64,000 nt of DNA from Pseudoxanthomonas broegbernensis (lineage in GTDB: Bacteria; Pseudomonadota; Gammaproteobacteria; Xanthomonadales; Xanthomonadaceae). Below the pieces are notes generated by a model. That model made no database searches. It saw nothing but the letters and a program-made list of their open reading frames with translations, and was not told where the DNA came from. The stretch lies in NCBI RefSeq assembly GCF_014202435.1, contig NZ_JACHGU010000003.1, forward strand, positions 372,001 to 436,000, written 5' to 3'. Positions 1 through 10,008 of the stretch are shown here, piece by piece. Position 1 is the stretch's first letter. Each line of letters starts with the position of its first letter. A program made the translations under genes and the position numbers.

Positions 1-320
1 TCGCCGCGCAGGTCGCCCGCGCGGCGACGCATGGCCGCCTGCGCCATCTGCATCGGCAGGGCCCCCGAGGCGGCCTCCTCGGGGGAAAGCTCGAACATCA
101 GGTCCTCGGCGTCGGCGAAGGCCGCCTGCACGTCCGCCGAGAGCGGGTAGTCGTCCTCGCCCAGCAGGTGGAACGAGCCGAGCAGGTAGATCGAGTTGTC
201 CGCATCGGACACCTTCCACAGCAGCGGCACCGGGGGTTCGGCGCGCAGCGGCCAGGCCAGGGCCGACAGGACGATGAGCGAGGCGGCGAGGCGCTGCGGC
301 AGGCGAGGCATGCGGGGCAT
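1..320 (-). CDS. TraB/GumN-family protein, N-terminal part (runs off the window)
   Basis: Only the first ~106 codons are present; the gene continues past base 1. A hydrophobic signal peptide of about 25 residues ends near LRAEPPV. It is followed by LWKVSDADNSIYLLGSFHLL, close to the conserved opening of TraB/GumN proteins, where a hydrophobic stretch leads to a GS/T-x-H motif. The family is exported or membrane-attached and related to Tiki proteases; its bacterial role is poorly defined. Start codons are possible at 320 and 311 (in frame); 320 is used here. It lies 32 bp after the DUF1684 gene on the same strand and may be the last gene of the mutL operon. Confidence 0.75.
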   Translation of the reverse strand, partial: MPRMPRLPQRLAASLIVLSALAWPLRAEPPVPLLWKVSDADNSIYLLGSFHLLGEDDYPLSADVQAAFADAEDLMFELSPEEAASGALPMQMAQAAMRRRAGDLRG

Positions 321-352
321 CGGGTTCGGGCGAGGCGGGAAGGCCGGGCAGG

Positions 353-1300
353 TTATCGGTGCACCGGCGAGACGTAGGTCTTCTCGCCCGCGGCGATGGC
401 CAGGTCCAGCCGGTTCTGCGGCGGCGGCAGCGGACAGGTGGCGAACAGGGTGAACGCGCACGGCGGGTTGTAGGCGCGGTTGAAGTCCAGCACCACCTTG
501 CCGTCCGCGCCCGGCCATGCCGCGTCGAGGAAGCGGCCGGCCGGATAGCTGCCATGGCCGCTGGTGCGGTCGGCCAGGACGAAGAACAGCTCGCGGCCCG
601 GTTCGCCCAGCGCCTCCAGGCGGTACTGCACGCCGTCGCGCTCGAACTCGACCGCACCGGGATTGGACGTGTCGGTCCGCACGCCGATGACGTCGCCGAT
701 GGACAGGGTGCTGCCCACCGGGTTCGGGACGAAGCGTCCCTCGATGCGCCACGAGGGGTCGGCCGGCCAGTATTCCAGGCCGGCGAACTGCAGCCGCGTC
801 GGCGCGTCGGCATGCTTCACCCGCAACGCGTGGCGGCTGCCGCGCCGGATCAGGCTCACCTGGCCCTTGCCCTCGTCGAAGCCGATCACCGCGGGCGCGG
901 CGGCGTGGTCGCCGTGCAGCGCCACCCGGCCCTTCAGCGGCTCGCCGTTCAAGGTCAGCTCCACGCCGTCCTCGGGGGTGAACCAGTAGCCGCCGCGCGC
1001 ATCGCGCGAGACCATGCCCATGCGCTCCGGGCCGAAGGCGAAGCGCACGCCGTTGCCGATGCGCTCGCCGCTGCCCACGTAGTGCGCCTTGAGTTCCAGC
1101 CAGTGCAGGCCGACGAGGCTGGTCCAGCCATCCGGACGCAGCAGTTCCTCGCGGCGCTGGTCGCGCCAGGCCTGCTGCCCGGCCGCGAACGCCGGGTCGA
1201 TCCGCGGCGCGGCCGATGCCGACGCATCGCCCTGCCCGCGCCCGCAGGCGGCCAGCGCCGCCAGCAGCGCCATCCCCATGGCGATGCCGGCCGTCCTCAT
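353..1300 (-). CDS. DUF1684-family lipoprotein
   Basis: 315 residues. The N-terminus has a lipoprotein signal ending LAALAAC, so the mature protein should be lipid-anchored in the periplasm. The rest matches the DUF1684 pattern: an early W-R-x-x-R-E-E-L segment, the motif GLHWLELK, a middle [13 protein letters not shown] segment and a C-terminal [12 protein letters not shown]1684 has no firmly assigned function. The ATG at 1300 overlaps the mutL stop as ATGA, so the two are probably translationally coupled. An in-frame ATG at 1318 is an alternative with a GGGAGA upstream. I infer envelope location only; the role in the mutL operon is unknown. Confidence 0.8.
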   Translation of the reverse strand: MRTAGIAMGMALLAALAACGRGQGDASASAAPRIDPAFAAGQQAWRDQRREELLRPDGWTSLVGLHWLELKAHYVGSGERIGNGVRFAFGPERMGMVSRDARGGYWFTPEDGVELTLNGEPLKGRVALHGDHAAAPAVIGFDEGKGQVSLIRRGSRHALRVKHADAPTRLQFAGLEYWPADPSWRIEGRFVPNPVGSTLSIGDVIGVRTDTSNPGAVEFERDGVQYRLEALGEPGRELFFVLADRTSGHGSYPAGRFLDAAWPGADGKVVLDFNRAYNPPCAFTLFATCPLPPPQNRLDLAIAAGEKTYVSPVHR

Positions 1301-3150
1301 CTTCCTCTCAGGAACCATCGGTCGATCTCCCCCAGGCTGAAGCGCGCCCAGGTCGGGCGGCCATGGTTGCACTGCCCGGAGCGCTCGGTGGCTTCCATGT
1401 CGCGCAGCAGGGCGTTCATTTCGGGAATCGTCAGCCGGCGGTTGGCGCGCACCGCGCCGTGGCAGGCCATCGTGGACAGCAGTTCGTCGCGCGCGGCGGC
1501 CACCCGGCGGGTGGCGCCGTGCTCGCGCAGGTCGGCCAGCACGTCGCGCAGCAGCGCCTCCGGATCGGCATGCGCCAGCAGCGCCGGCACGCTGCGCACG
1601 GCCAGCGCCTGCGGGCCGCTGCGGGTGACGTCGAACCCCAGCTCGGCCAGAGTGGCGGCCTCGCGCTCGGCCAGGTCGGCGTCGCGTTCGCCCACCGCCA
1701 GCGAAAGCGGCACCAGCAGCGGCTGGGCGCGCAGGCCGATGCCGTCGTGGGCGGCCTTCAGCCGCTCGTAGCCGATGCGCTCGTGGGCGGCGTGCATGTC
1801 CACCACCACCAGGCCCTGCGCGTTCTCGGCCAGGATGTAGATGCCGTGGAGCTGGGCGACGGCATAGCCCAGCGGCGGCACCTCGCCGTCGCCGGCAGGC
1901 AGTGTGGCGTCGGGCCGCGGCATGTCCGCCCGGGCAGGCGCTCCGGAGGCCGCGGCACTGGCGGGCGACGCATACAGCGCGGCATACGCGGCGGCCGCCT
2001 CGTCCACCCGCAGGCCCAGCGGCTGCGCGGTCCACGCGCCCGCCCCGCCGCCGAAGCCGGCGCCGGATACGGGCGTCGCCGCGCCGGCCGGCGGCATGGC
2101 GGTGCCCGCGCCGGCCACGTCGGCACCGGCGCGGGTCTGCGCCAGCGCTTCCTGCAGCGTGCGGAACACGAAGTCGTGGATCAGCCGCGCGTCGCGGAAG
2201 CGCACCTCGTGCTTGGCCGGGTGCACGTTGACGTCCACCCGCGTCGGGTCCAGTTCCAGGAACAGCACGTAGGCCGGCTGGCGGCCGTGGAACAGCACGT
2301 CCTGGTAGGCCAGCTTCACCGCGTGGGCGACGCTGCGGTCGCGCACCGCGCGGCCGTTGACGTACAGGTACTGCTGGTCCGCGCTGGCGCGGGAATAATG
2401 CGGCTGCGCGATCCATCCGTGCAGGCGCAGCCCCGCGCCGCCGTGGTCGATGCGCAGCGCGCTGCGGGCGAAATCCTCGCCCAGGGTCTGGCCCAGGCGC
2501 GCGGCGGCCTCGGCGCCGTCCGGGCCACCGTCGCCGGACGCGCCCTGGTCGGGCTTGTAGCGGCGCGAAGGCTTGCCGTTGTGGCTGACCCGCAGTTCCA
2601 CGTCGGGCCGGGCCAGGGCCAGCGAGCGCAGCCATTCCTCGATGTGGCCCAGCTCGGTGCGCTCGGCACGCAGGAACTTGCGCCGCGCCGGCACGTTGTA
2701 GAACAGGTCGCGCACTTCCACCGTGGTGCCGGGCGCATGCGCCTTGGGCGCGACCTCGCCGACCCGGCTGCCCTCCACCCGCAGCGCGGCGCCGTGCGCG
2801 TCGCCCGGCCGGCGCGAGGCCAGCATGAAGCGGCTGACCGAGGCGATGGACGGCAGCGCCTCGCCGCGGAAACCGAGCGTGGCCACCGCCTCCAGGTCGT
2901 CGAGCGAGGCGATCTTGCTGGTGGCGTGGCGGCTGACCGCCAGCGGCAGTTCCTCCGGGGCGATGCCGCCGCCGTCGTCGCGGATGCGGATCAGGCGGAT
3001 GCCGCCTTCCTCCAGGTCGATGTCGACCCGGCGCGCGCCGGCGTCCAGCGCGTTCTCGATCAATTCCTTGACCACCGACGCCGGGCGCTCGACGACTTCG
3101 CCGGCGGCGATCTGGTTGATCAAGGTATCGGGCAGCGGAAGGATCGGCAC
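1297..3150 (-). CDS. mutL: DNA mismatch repair protein MutL
   Basis: 617 residues, normal for the family. The N-terminal GHKL ATPase is complete: [21 protein letters not shown] (about 18-38) holds the Mg-binding Glu/Asn, followed by DDGGGI, RHATSKI and GFRGEALPS. After a variable Pro/Ala-rich linker, the C-terminal dimerisation domain has [12 protein letters not shown] near residue 450 and CNHGRP near 590, which correspond to the metal-binding endonuclease motifs of MutH-independent MutL proteins. It couples MutS mismatch recognition to strand incision. The start is GTG at 3150; no ATG lies in frame close upstream and no clear ribosome site is visible, so the start is less certain. It sits downstream of amiC and overlaps the next gene by 4 bp. 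Confidence 0.96.
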   Translation of the reverse strand: MPILPLPDTLINQIAAGEVVERPASVVKELIENALDAGARRVDIDLEEGGIRLIRIRDDGGGIAPEELPLAVSRHATSKIASLDDLEAVATLGFRGEALPSIASVSRFMLASRRPGDAHGAALRVEGSRVGEVAPKAHAPGTTVEVRDLFYNVPARRKFLRAERTELGHIEEWLRSLALARPDVELRVSHNGKPSRRYKPDQGASGDGGPDGAEAAARLGQTLGEDFARSALRIDHGGAGLRLHGWIAQPHYSRASADQQYLYVNGRAVRDRSVAHAVKLAYQDVLFHGRQPAYVLFLELDPTRVDVNVHPAKHEVRFRDARLIHDFVFRTLQEALAQTRAGADVAGAGTAMPPAGAATPVSGAGFGGGAGAWTAQPLGLRVDEAAAAYAALYASPASAAASGAPARADMPRPDATLPAGDGEVPPLGYAVAQLHGIYILAENAQGLVVVDMHAAHERIGYERLKAAHDGIGLRAQPLLVPLSLAVGERDADLAEREAATLAELGFDVTRSGPQALAVRSVPALLAHADPEALLRDVLADLREHGATRRVAAARDELLSTMACHGAVRANRRLTIPEMNALLRDMEATERSGQCNHGRPTWARFSLGEIDRWFLRGR

Positions 3151-3349
3151 GGGAAGGCGGCGTGGGCGCTGCGTCGGAAGGAATGCAGGACGAATGATAG
3201 CCGCAGCCGGATGCCGTCGCGCCGGGCAGGATGGGCTTCGGAAATTCGCGCCCCGCATCCGGCCGGGTACCGGCGGTGCACGAATCGGGGTCGTGCCGCG
3301 CCGGCGGGTTCGCGCGGGGGTGCGGTGCGGCCGCGGTGCGGCCAATGCC

Positions 3350-4876
3350 TCAGGGCGTGCCGCCGGCGCCGCCGACGCTGCCGGCCATGGCCACGCTCTC
3401 CGCCTCGGCACGCGCGGCGAACAGCGTGCCCGGCGGCGGCTGCCGGGTGAAGTAGGTGCTGATGCCGTCCAGCACCGCACCGGCCACCTTGCGCTGGTAC
3501 GCCGGGTCGACCAGCCGGCGCTCCTCCTCCACGTTGGAGATGAACGCGGTCTCCACCAGCATCGCCGGCATGTCGGCGGTGCGCAGCACGGCGAAGTTGG
3601 CCCGCTCGATGTTCGGCTTGTGGTTGTTGCCCACGCGCTTGAGCCCGCCCAGCACGTGGTGGGCCGCATCCTCGGAGGCGCGCATGTGTCCGCTCTGGGC
3701 CAGGTCCAGCAGCACGCCGGCCAGCACGCTCTCGGTCTGCTGCAGGCGCACGCCGCCGACCAGGTCGGCCGCGTTCTCCTTGTCGGCCAGCCAGCGCGCG
3801 CGCTGCGAGGAAGCCCCCTTGGTCGAGAGCACGTACACCGAAGAGCCGCGCGCACTGCGGTTCTCCGCCGCGTCGGCGTGGATCGAGATGAAGATGTCGG
3901 CCTTGGCCGCGCGCGCGCGCTGGGCGCGCATCGGCAAGGGGATGAACATGTCGCTGTCGCGCACCAGGTAGGCCTTCAGCCCCGGAGTGGCGTTGACCTG
4001 GCGGGCCAGCTCGCGCGCCATCGCCAGGGTGATGTCCTTCTCGCGCTTGCCGGTGGGGCCGATGGCGCCCGGGTCCTGCCCGCCGTGGCCGGCGTCGATG
4101 GCCACGATCAGCGGACGGCCGGCAACGGACGGGCGCGCAGGCGCCGGAGCCGGCGGCGGCACCGTGACCGCGGCGGCGGCGGCGGCCGGCGCGGTGGCCG
4201 CCATGGCCGGCGAAGAGGCGGATGCACGCCCTTCCAATATCGCCTGCGGCGAGGGAGAGTCCGCCGCCGCGGGGGCGGCCGGAGCGGTGGAAGCGGTGCT
4301 GCCGGCCTGCACCACCTGCGCGGTGAGCAGCGCGGTGGCGCGGGCGGCCTCGGCGCGCGCATCGGCCGCCTGCGCGGCCGTGGCGGACGGTGCCGTCGTC
4401 GGTGCGGCCGTGGCGATGGCGATGGCGGCCGTCTGCACGGCGTTGGGCGTACCCGCGGCGGCCGGTGCCGCGGCCGGGCCATCGCCCGGCCATTCGATCA
4501 GCAGCCTGGCTCCGCCGGCCACCGGTTCCATGCGTGGCGGCAGCGCCGCCACCGGCGCGGCCAGCTCGAACACGATGCGGAACGTCCCCGGCACCGGCTG
4601 GCCGGTACGCACTCCCACCACGACGCCGGCGGCCGCGGGAAGCCGCAGCCCTTGCATGGCCTTGGAGTCGGGCAGGTCCAGCACCAGGCGGTGCGGCCCG
4701 GCGAGCGAAAGGGTCTTGTAGCTGCCGGCGCCCTGCAGGCGCACCTCGGCGCGGGTGCCGGTAGCGCCCTGCTCCAGGGCGATGGCGCTGATCTCGCCGG
4801 CCCAGGACGCGCACGCGACGGCGGCGAGCACGAAGCCCGCCCCCCACCGTCCGATCCGGGCCATTTCCAGGCGCAT
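3350..4876 (-). CDS. amiC: N-acetylmuramoyl-L-alanine amidase (AMIN + Amidase_3)
   Basis: 508 residues. A cleavable signal peptide (to about residue 26, ASWAG) is followed by an AMIN domain (about 27-130) that targets such enzymes to the septum. A long Ala/Pro/Thr-rich linker (about 150-245) leads to the zinc amidase domain. Visible zinc and catalytic motifs are [18 protein letters not shown] and [10 protein letters not shown]. It cleaves the amide bond between MurNAc and the stem peptide during daughter-cell separation. There is no LysM domain, so it resembles E. coli AmiA/AmiC more than AmiB. It lies between tsaE and mutL, the usual gammaproteobacterial order. The unusually long linker is low complexity. 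Confidence 0.93.
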   Translation of the reverse strand: MRLEMARIGRWGAGFVLAAVACASWAGEISAIALEQGATGTRAEVRLQGAGSYKTLSLAGPHRLVLDLPDSKAMQGLRLPAAAGVVVGVRTGQPVPGTFRIVFELAAPVAALPPRMEPVAGGARLLIEWPGDGPAAAPAAAGTPNAVQTAAIAIATAAPTTAPSATAAQAADARAEAARATALLTAQVVQAGSTASTAPAAPAAADSPSPQAILEGRASASSPAMAATAPAAAAAAVTVPPPAPAPARPSVAGRPLIVAIDAGHGGQDPGAIGPTGKREKDITLAMARELARQVNATPGLKAYLVRDSDMFIPLPMRAQRARAAKADIFISIHADAAENRSARGSSVYVLSTKGASSQRARWLADKENAADLVGGVRLQQTESVLAGVLLDLAQSGHMRASEDAAHHVLGGLKRVGNNHKPNIERANFAVLRTADMPAMLVETAFISNVEEERRLVDPAYQRKVAGAVLDGISTYFTRQPPPGTLFAARAEAESVAMAGSVGGAGGTP

Positions 4877-4951
4877 GACGCGGATTCAAGCACTGCGATC
4901 CGCCAAATGCAAGAAGTTTTCCCTTAATAATCCGTGACCTGTGGGGCCTTC

Positions 4952-5437
4952 CTAGGGTTGACCGGCAAGAAGGCCCTGCAAACGGCCGCTTTTCAGCAGC
5001 GCCGCGCACCACGCCTCCCCCGCCGGCGACCCCGCTTCGAGCCGTGCCCGGCGCCCCGCGCCGGCCTGGGCCAGGTGGATCCCCAGGTCCGCCGGCGGCA
5101 GCGCCGCGGCACCGCGCTCCGGCCATTCGACCAGCCACAGCGTGGCCTCGTCGCCGTCCAGCCCCAGGAAATCCAGCTCCCCGGCATCGCCTATCCGGTA
5201 CAGGTCCAGGTGCCAGGCCTCGCCACCGGGCACCGGATAGCGCTCCAGCAGAGTGTAGGTGGGGCTGCGGACGGGGCCCCGCACTCCCAGCTCGCGCAGC
5301 AGCGCGCGCGCCAGGGTCGACTTGCCAGCCCCCAGGTCGCCGTGCAGGTGCACCACCGCCGGCTGCGGGCGCATGGCGGCCAGCGCACGGCCCAGTGCTT
5401 CGGTGGCATCAGCGTCGGCCAGTTCGATCCACATCAT
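4952..5437 (-). CDS. tsaE: tRNA threonylcarbamoyladenosine biosynthesis ATPase TsaE
   Basis: 161 residues, standard length. The Walker A motif is GDLGAGKSTLAR and the family motifs SPTYTLLERY, HLDLYRI and LWLVEWPE are all present. TsaE is the ATPase of the TsaBDE complex that makes t6A37 in tRNAs reading ANN codons. The ATG at 5437 overlaps the nnrD stop as ATGA, with GGAAGGA just upstream. The Walker motif has Ser-Thr where many relatives have Thr-Thr; this should be neutral. Confidence 0.95.
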   Translation of the reverse strand: MMWIELADADATEALGRALAAMRPQPAVVHLHGDLGAGKSTLARALLRELGVRGPVRSPTYTLLERYPVPGGEAWHLDLYRIGDAGELDFLGLDGDEATLWLVEWPERGAAALPPADLGIHLAQAGAGRRARLEAGSPAGEAWCAALLKSGRLQGLLAGQP

Positions 5438-6924
5438 GTCCTTCCCGGGTTGGCGAGACGGCGCAGCCAGGGCAGCAGGTCCGAAGGCAGCAGCCCGCGC
5501 TGGCCGGCCTCGTGCGCCGCGGCGTCGCCGGCCAGGCCATGCAGCAGCACTCCGGCGCAGGCCGCCTCGAATGCGGGCAGCCCCTGCGCGCGCATCGCGG
5601 CGATGGCACCGGTGAGCAGGTCGCCCATGCCGCCGGTGGCCATGCCCGGATTGCCCGCGGCCAGCACCCGCGGCGCGCGGTCCGGCGCGGCGACGATCGT
5701 GCCCGCGCCCTTGAGCGCCACCGTGCAGCGATAGCGCTGCGCCAGTTCGGCCGCGGCGGCGTAGCGGTCGCGCTGCACCGTGGCGGTGTCGGCGCCGAGC
5801 AGGCGCGCGGCCTCGCCCGGATGCGGGGTGAGGACCGCATCGCCGGGCAGGCGCGGCGCTTCGGCCAGCAGGTTCAGCGCATCGGCATCGAGCACCAGCG
5901 GATGGCCGCTGTCGAGCACGCACCGGTACAGCTCCCTGCCCCATTCCGCGCGCCCCAGCCCCGGGCCGCAGGCGACCACGCCGGCGCCGTCGAGAAGCGC
6001 GCGAAGATCGCCGGCACCGGCCACCGCACGGGCCATCGCCTCCGGCCGCCGCGCCAGTGCCGCGGCCACGTGTTCCGCGCGCGTGGCCACGCTGGCCAGG
6101 CCGGCGCCACCGCGCAGGGCCGCTTCGGCGCACAGCACCACCGCACCTCCACCGCCATGGTCGCCGCCCACGCACAGCACGTGCCCGGACCGGCCCTTGT
6201 GGGTATCGCGCCGGCGCGGCGGCAGCCATGCGCGCAGGGCGCCGGCCTCCAGCAGCGTGGCCGTCGCCGGCGCCTCGCCGGCCCAGGCGCCGGCGTCCAC
6301 GCCCAGCGCGTCCAGCAGCAGTTCGCCGGTGCGGTCCAGCGCCGCGCCGGTGTACAGCCCGGCATGCGGCACGATGAACTGCAGCGTGCACTGCGCATGC
6401 AGCGCGGCGCCCGGCACGCTGCCGCGGTCGGCATCCACGCCGCTGGGCACGTCCAGCGCGAACACCGGCGCCGCCGCGGCGTCCAGCGCGGCGATCAGGG
6501 CCGCGGCATCGTCGCGCGGGGCCTGCTCCAGGCCGATGCCGAACAGCGCATCGACCAGCACGTCGGCACCGTCCAGCGGCGTGGGGAACAGGTCCACCCG
6601 TCCGCCGGCGGCGAGGTAGTCGGTGCACGCGCGCTGCGCCTGCGGTGCGCGCGGCCCGCCGCCGGCCGGGTGCACCACCCTGACCTCGCGCCCGGACTGC
6701 AGCGCCAGGCGCGCCAGCACGTAGCCGTCGCCGCCGTTGTTGCCACTGCCGCAGGCCACCGCCAGCCGCCGCGCCTGCGGCCAGCGCTGCAACAAGGCAC
6801 GCCAGGCGGCCTGGCCGGCGCGCTGCATCAGCACGTAGCCGTCGCCGCCCAGCGCGGCGGTGGCGAGGCGGTCGATCCGGCGTGCGGAAGCGGCGGCGTA
6901 CAAGGCGGTGGCGCGGTGGCCCAT
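5434..6924 (-). CDS. nnrD: Bifunctional NAD(P)H-hydrate epimerase / ADP-dependent dehydratase
   Basis: 496 residues with two domains. Residues 1 to about 210 are the YjeF N-terminal epimerase (GSGNNGGDGYVLAR). The rest is the ribokinase-like dehydratase, with LTPHPGEAARLL and GNPGMATGGMGDLLTG. Together they repair damaged NADHX/NADPHX, the epimerase interconverting R and S forms and the dehydratase restoring NAD(P)H at the cost of ADP. The gene heads the operon leading to tsaE, amiC and mutL, and is divergent from queG across 90 bp, an arrangement also seen in E. coli (queG-nnrD-tsaE-amiB-mutL). Confidence 0.95.
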   Translation of the reverse strand: MGHRATALYAAASARRIDRLATAALGGDGYVLMQRAGQAAWRALLQRWPQARRLAVACGSGNNGGDGYVLARLALQSGREVRVVHPAGGGPRAPQAQRACTDYLAAGGRVDLFPTPLDGADVLVDALFGIGLEQAPRDDAAALIAALDAAAAPVFALDVPSGVDADRGSVPGAALHAQCTLQFIVPHAGLYTGAALDRTGELLLDALGVDAGAWAGEAPATATLLEAGALRAWLPPRRRDTHKGRSGHVLCVGGDHGGGGAVVLCAEAALRGGAGLASVATRAEHVAAALARRPEAMARAVAGAGDLRALLDGAGVVACGPGLGRAEWGRELYRCVLDSGHPLVLDADALNLLAEAPRLPGDAVLTPHPGEAARLLGADTATVQRDRYAAAAELAQRYRCTVALKGAGTIVAAPDRAPRVLAAGNPGMATGGMGDLLTGAIAAMRAQGLPAFEAACAGVLLHGLAGDAAAHEAGQRGLLPSDLLPWLRRLANPGRT

Positions 6925-7002
6925 GCGCCGATTCTAAGCGTCCGCGCACGGCCGGTGGCGTTCCGGCACGGCCGGCGCGGCGGTGCGTTCCACCCGGCCT
7001 CC

Positions 7003-7008
7003 TATACT
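7003..7008 (+). promoter_or_regulatory. Candidate -10 box for queG
   Basis: TATACT, one mismatch from TATAAT, ends 6 bp before the queG ATG. Transcription would then begin at or next to the start codon, giving a leaderless mRNA. No convincing -35 hexamer or Shine-Dalgarno sequence is visible, which fits that reading but does not prove it. Confidence 0.4.
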
Positions 7009-7014
7009 TTCGCC

Positions 7015-8133
7015 ATGCCCGCCACCCCGCCCGCCGCCGCCGTGCCCGTCGCCGCGTCCTTCGACCCGTCGGCCGTGGCCCGGCGCGTGCGCGAGCTGGC
7101 ACGCGAACTCGGCTTCCAGCATTGCGGCATCGCCGGCATCGATCTGGGCGAGGACGAGGCCCACCTGCGCGACTGGCTCGCCCGCGGCCTGTACGGGACC
7201 ATGGAGTGGATGGCGCGCCACGGCGACAAGCGCGCGCGGCCGCAGGAACTCATTCCCGGCACGGTGCGGGTGATCTCGGTCGGCCTGGACTACGGGCGCA
7301 ACGACGGCGACGAGGCCTGGAACACCCTCGGCGACGGCCAACGCGCCTACGTCGCCCGCTACGCGCTGGGCCGCGACTACCACAAGCTGATGCGCAACCG
7401 CCTGCAGAAGCTGGCCGAGCGGGTGCAGCAGGAGATCGGCCCGTTCGGCCACCGCGTGTTCGTCGACTCGGCGCCGGTGCTGGAACGCGCGCTGGCGCGC
7501 AACGCGGGGCTGGGCTGGATCGGCAAGCACACCTGCCTGATCGACAGGAACGGCGGCTCGTGGTTCTTCCTCGGCGAGATCTACGTCGACCTGCCGCTGC
7601 CGCTGGACGAGCCGGCCAGCGCGCACTGCGGCACCTGCACCCGCTGCATCGAGGTATGCCCCACCGGCGCCATCGTTGCGCCGTACCGGCTCGACGCGCG
7701 CCGCTGCATCTCCTACCTCACCATCGAGCACGAGGGCGCCATTCCCGAGGAACTGCGGCCGGCGATCGGCAACCGCATCTTCGGCTGCGACGATTGCCAG
7801 TTGGCCTGCCCCTGGAACAAGTTCGCCAAGCGCACCGACGAGCCGGACTTCCGTGCCCGCAACGACCTGGACACCGCCAGCCTGGCGCAGTTGTTCGCCT
7901 GGGACGAGGACGAGTTCCTGCGCCGCACCGAGGGCAGCCCGATCCGCCGCAGCGGGCACGAGCGCTGGCTGCGCAACATCGCCGTGGCCCTGGGCAACGC
8001 GCCGCCCACGCCCGAGGTGCTGGCCGCCCTGGAATCGCGCCGCGCGCATCCCTCGCCGCTGGTGCGCGAGCACGTGGCCTGGGCACTGGCGCGGCACGCC
8101 TCCGGGCCGCCTCTTCCCGGCATCGACGGCTGA
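7015..8133 (+). CDS. queG: Epoxyqueuosine reductase QueG
   Basis: 372 residues. It performs the last step of queuosine synthesis on tRNA, reducing epoxyqueuosine with cobalamin and two 4Fe-4S clusters. The N-terminal half carries the corrinoid-binding reductase fold ([23 protein letters not shown]). Two cluster motifs follow: [12 protein letters not shown] and [10 protein letters not shown], the second with the extra Cys typical of this family. A short HEAT-like C-terminus ([11 protein letters not shown]) binds tRNA in known structures. The ATG at 7015 is preceded by no ribosome site. queA for the preceding step lies at 19.2 kb on the other strand, so two queuosine genes are in the window but unlinked. 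Confidence 0.96.
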   Translation: MPATPPAAAVPVAASFDPSAVARRVRELARELGFQHCGIAGIDLGEDEAHLRDWLARGLYGTMEWMARHGDKRARPQELIPGTVRVISVGLDYGRNDGDEAWNTLGDGQRAYVARYALGRDYHKLMRNRLQKLAERVQQEIGPFGHRVFVDSAPVLERALARNAGLGWIGKHTCLIDRNGGSWFFLGEIYVDLPLPLDEPASAHCGTCTRCIEVCPTGAIVAPYRLDARRCISYLTIEHEGAIPEELRPAIGNRIFGCDDCQLACPWNKFAKRTDEPDFRARNDLDTASLAQLFAWDEDEFLRRTEGSPIRRSGHERWLRNIAVALGNAPPTPEVLAALESRRAHPSPLVREHVAWALARHASGPPLPGIDG

Positions 8134-8154
8134 AGCGACCGGCGACGGCAGGCA

Positions 8155-8300
8155 CAAGAGCATTGGGTTGCGCGACCTTGGCGGGGAGTCCGCCGTCCTG
8201 CGAAGAGGGGCCGCTCCTTCGGCACGGCATTCCCCAGGCGGCGGCGGACTCCTCCCGAAGCCAGCGCACCCACCGCCGTTGCCGCTGCATGCGGTTGTTC
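8155..8300. repeat. Dispersed intergenic repeat, copy 1
   Basis: The queG-xseA gap holds a sequence that recurs at 59166-59350. Both copies begin with CAAGAGCAT, share the near-identical block CCCCAGGCGGCGGCGGACTC and continue with CCGAAGCC, then end in a G/T/C-rich tail. The copies have inverted internal halves (an AGTCCGCC segment upstream, GGCGGACT downstream), so the RNA or single strand could fold on itself. No protein is evident. It looks like a non-autonomous miniature element or a REPIN-like repeat. Confidence 0.6.
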
Positions 8301-8389
8301 CCGCAAACCGGCCCCGGCACCGCAAAACACCCGGAAGGCATGCGCTTCCCCCCACCGCGCTATCCTGTCCCGCCGCCCGACGTGCGCCG

Positions 8390-9748
8390 ATGACCGAGCA
8401 GAATCCCGTCCTCACCCCCAGCCAGCTCAACACCCTGGCGCGCGACCTGCTGGAAAGCGCATTCCCGCTGGTCTGGGTCGAAGGCGAACTGGGCAGCGTC
8501 ACCCGCCCCGGCTCCGGGCACGTGTATTTCACCCTCAAGGACGCGCGCGCGCAGGTGCGCTGCGCCATGTTCAAGCCCAAGAGCCAGTGGCTGAAATTCG
8601 TGCCGCGCGAGGGCATGAAGGTACTGGGCCGCGGCCGCCTGACCCTGTACGAGGCGCGCGGCGACTGCCAGTTGATCGTGGACCACCTGGAGGAGGCCGG
8701 CGAAGGCGCCTTGCGCCGCGCGTTCGAAGCCCTGAAGGCCAAGCTCGAGGCCGAGGGCCTGTTCGAGGCCGCGCGCAAGCGCCCCCTGCCGGCCTACGTG
8801 CGGCGCCTGGCGGTGATCACCTCGCCCACCGGCGCGGCGGTGCGCGACGTGCTCAGCGTGCTGGCGCGGCGCCTGCCGCTGGTCGAGGTGGACATCCTGC
8901 CCAGCCTGGTCCAGGGCGAGACTGCGGCGGCGCAGATCACCGACCTGTTGCAGCGCGCCGGCGCCTGCGGCCGCTACGACGCGGTGCTGCTGGCGCGCGG
9001 CGGCGGCTCGCTGGAGGACCTGTGGGCGTTCAACGACGAGCGCCTGGTCCGCGCGATCGCCGCCTCCCCGGTGCCGGTGGTGTCGGCGGTGGGCCACGAG
9101 ACCGACTTCAGCCTGGCCGACTTCGCCGCCGACCTGCGCGCGCCCACGCCCTCGGTGGCCGCCGAACTGCTGGTGCCGGACCGCAACGACCTGCGCGCGC
9201 GCCTGCGCGCCCTGCAGGGCCGGACCCACGCCTCGCAGCGACACTACCTGCGCCAGGCGATGCAACGGACCGACCGTGCCTCGCTGCGGATGCAGGCGCA
9301 ATCGCCCCAGGCGCGGCTGCGGATGCTGCGGCAGCGCAAGCAGGCCCTGCTGCAGCGGCTCGATGCGCTGTGGCGGCAGCACCTGCAGCGTCGGCAGGCA
9401 CGTTTGCGCCAGGCCGCCGCGGTCCTGCGCGCACACCACCCCGGCCGCCGCCTGGCCCCGTTGCAGGCACGCCTGCAGCGCGCGCAGGCGCGTCCGCAGG
9501 CCGCCATCGCCCGCGTCCTCCAGCGCGATGCACTGAAGCTGCGCGCGCTGGCGCGCGCGCTGGAAGCCTGCAGCCCGCTGGCCACGGTGGCGCGCGGCTA
9601 CACCATCCTCAACGCCACCGATGGCCGCCTGGTGCAGTCGGTCGCCCAGGCCGCGCCGGGCGATCGCCTGCAGGCACGGCTGCGCGACGGCACCCTGGCC
9701 CTGTCGGTCGAGGCGGTGCACCCGGCGGCGGCGCGGGACGAGGGCTAG
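8390..9748 (+). CDS. xseA: Exodeoxyribonuclease VII large subunit
   Basis: 452 residues. An N-terminal OB-fold (about 8-105, with [11 protein letters not shown]) is followed by the catalytic core: [31 protein letters not shown] and [21 protein letters not shown] long Arg/Gln/Ala-rich helical region then forms the coiled coil that binds XseB. A short C-terminal segment ([11 protein letters not shown]) closes it. The enzyme degrades single-stranded DNA in both directions. xseB is not in the window. A TATCCT hexamer at 8361 is a weak candidate -10. No Shine-Dalgarno is visible before the ATG. Confidence 0.96.
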   Translation: MTEQNPVLTPSQLNTLARDLLESAFPLVWVEGELGSVTRPGSGHVYFTLKDARAQVRCAMFKPKSQWLKFVPREGMKVLGRGRLTLYEARGDCQLIVDHLEEAGEGALRRAFEALKAKLEAEGLFEAARKRPLPAYVRRLAVITSPTGAAVRDVLSVLARRLPLVEVDILPSLVQGETAAAQITDLLQRAGACGRYDAVLLARGGGSLEDLWAFNDERLVRAIAASPVPVVSAVGHETDFSLADFAADLRAPTPSVAAELLVPDRNDLRARLRALQGRTHASQRHYLRQAMQRTDRASLRMQAQSPQARLRMLRQRKQALLQRLDALWRQHLQRRQARLRQAAAVLRAHHPGRRLAPLQARLQRAQARPQAAIARVLQRDALKLRALARALEACSPLATVARGYTILNATDGRLVQSVAQAAPGDRLQARLRDGTLALSVEAVHPAAARDEG

Positions 9749-9858
9749 CCCCGCGCCCGCGTGGGATGCGCGGGAGCCCAACCATAGGCGGAAGCTCCCC
9801 CTTCCCTGCGGGCTGGGCCGCCCCGGCTTTCGCCGCGCCCACGCCCGCGGCAGGAGTC

Positions 9859-9901
9859 CCCGGCGCGATGGCGCGGTGCCAGAACCGGCCATCGCGCCGG
9901 G
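9859..9901. repeat. 14-bp inverted repeat in the xseA-glycosyltransferase gap
   Basis: Arms 9859-9872 (CCCGGCGCGATGGC) and 9888-9901 are perfect complements around a 15-base loop. No T-run follows on either strand. It may slow transcription after xseA or be a palindromic repeat. The rest of the 260-bp gap shows only a weaker GGGAGC/GCTCCC pair near 9774-9801. Confidence 0.5.
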
Positions 9902-10008
9902 ACATCGCCGGGAAGGGCGCACGCGTGCTGCGTCATGCAAGCGTCATCCCGGTGTCACCAAGGCTCCATGGCGGCGGCGCAGGCTGGGCAAAACCGGAGC
10001 CGCCGCGC

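Noticed and set aside
353..2635. 760-codon minus frame covering mutL and the DUF1684 gene
   Set aside because: Only its last part (353-1300) is coding; upstream it is out of frame with mutL.
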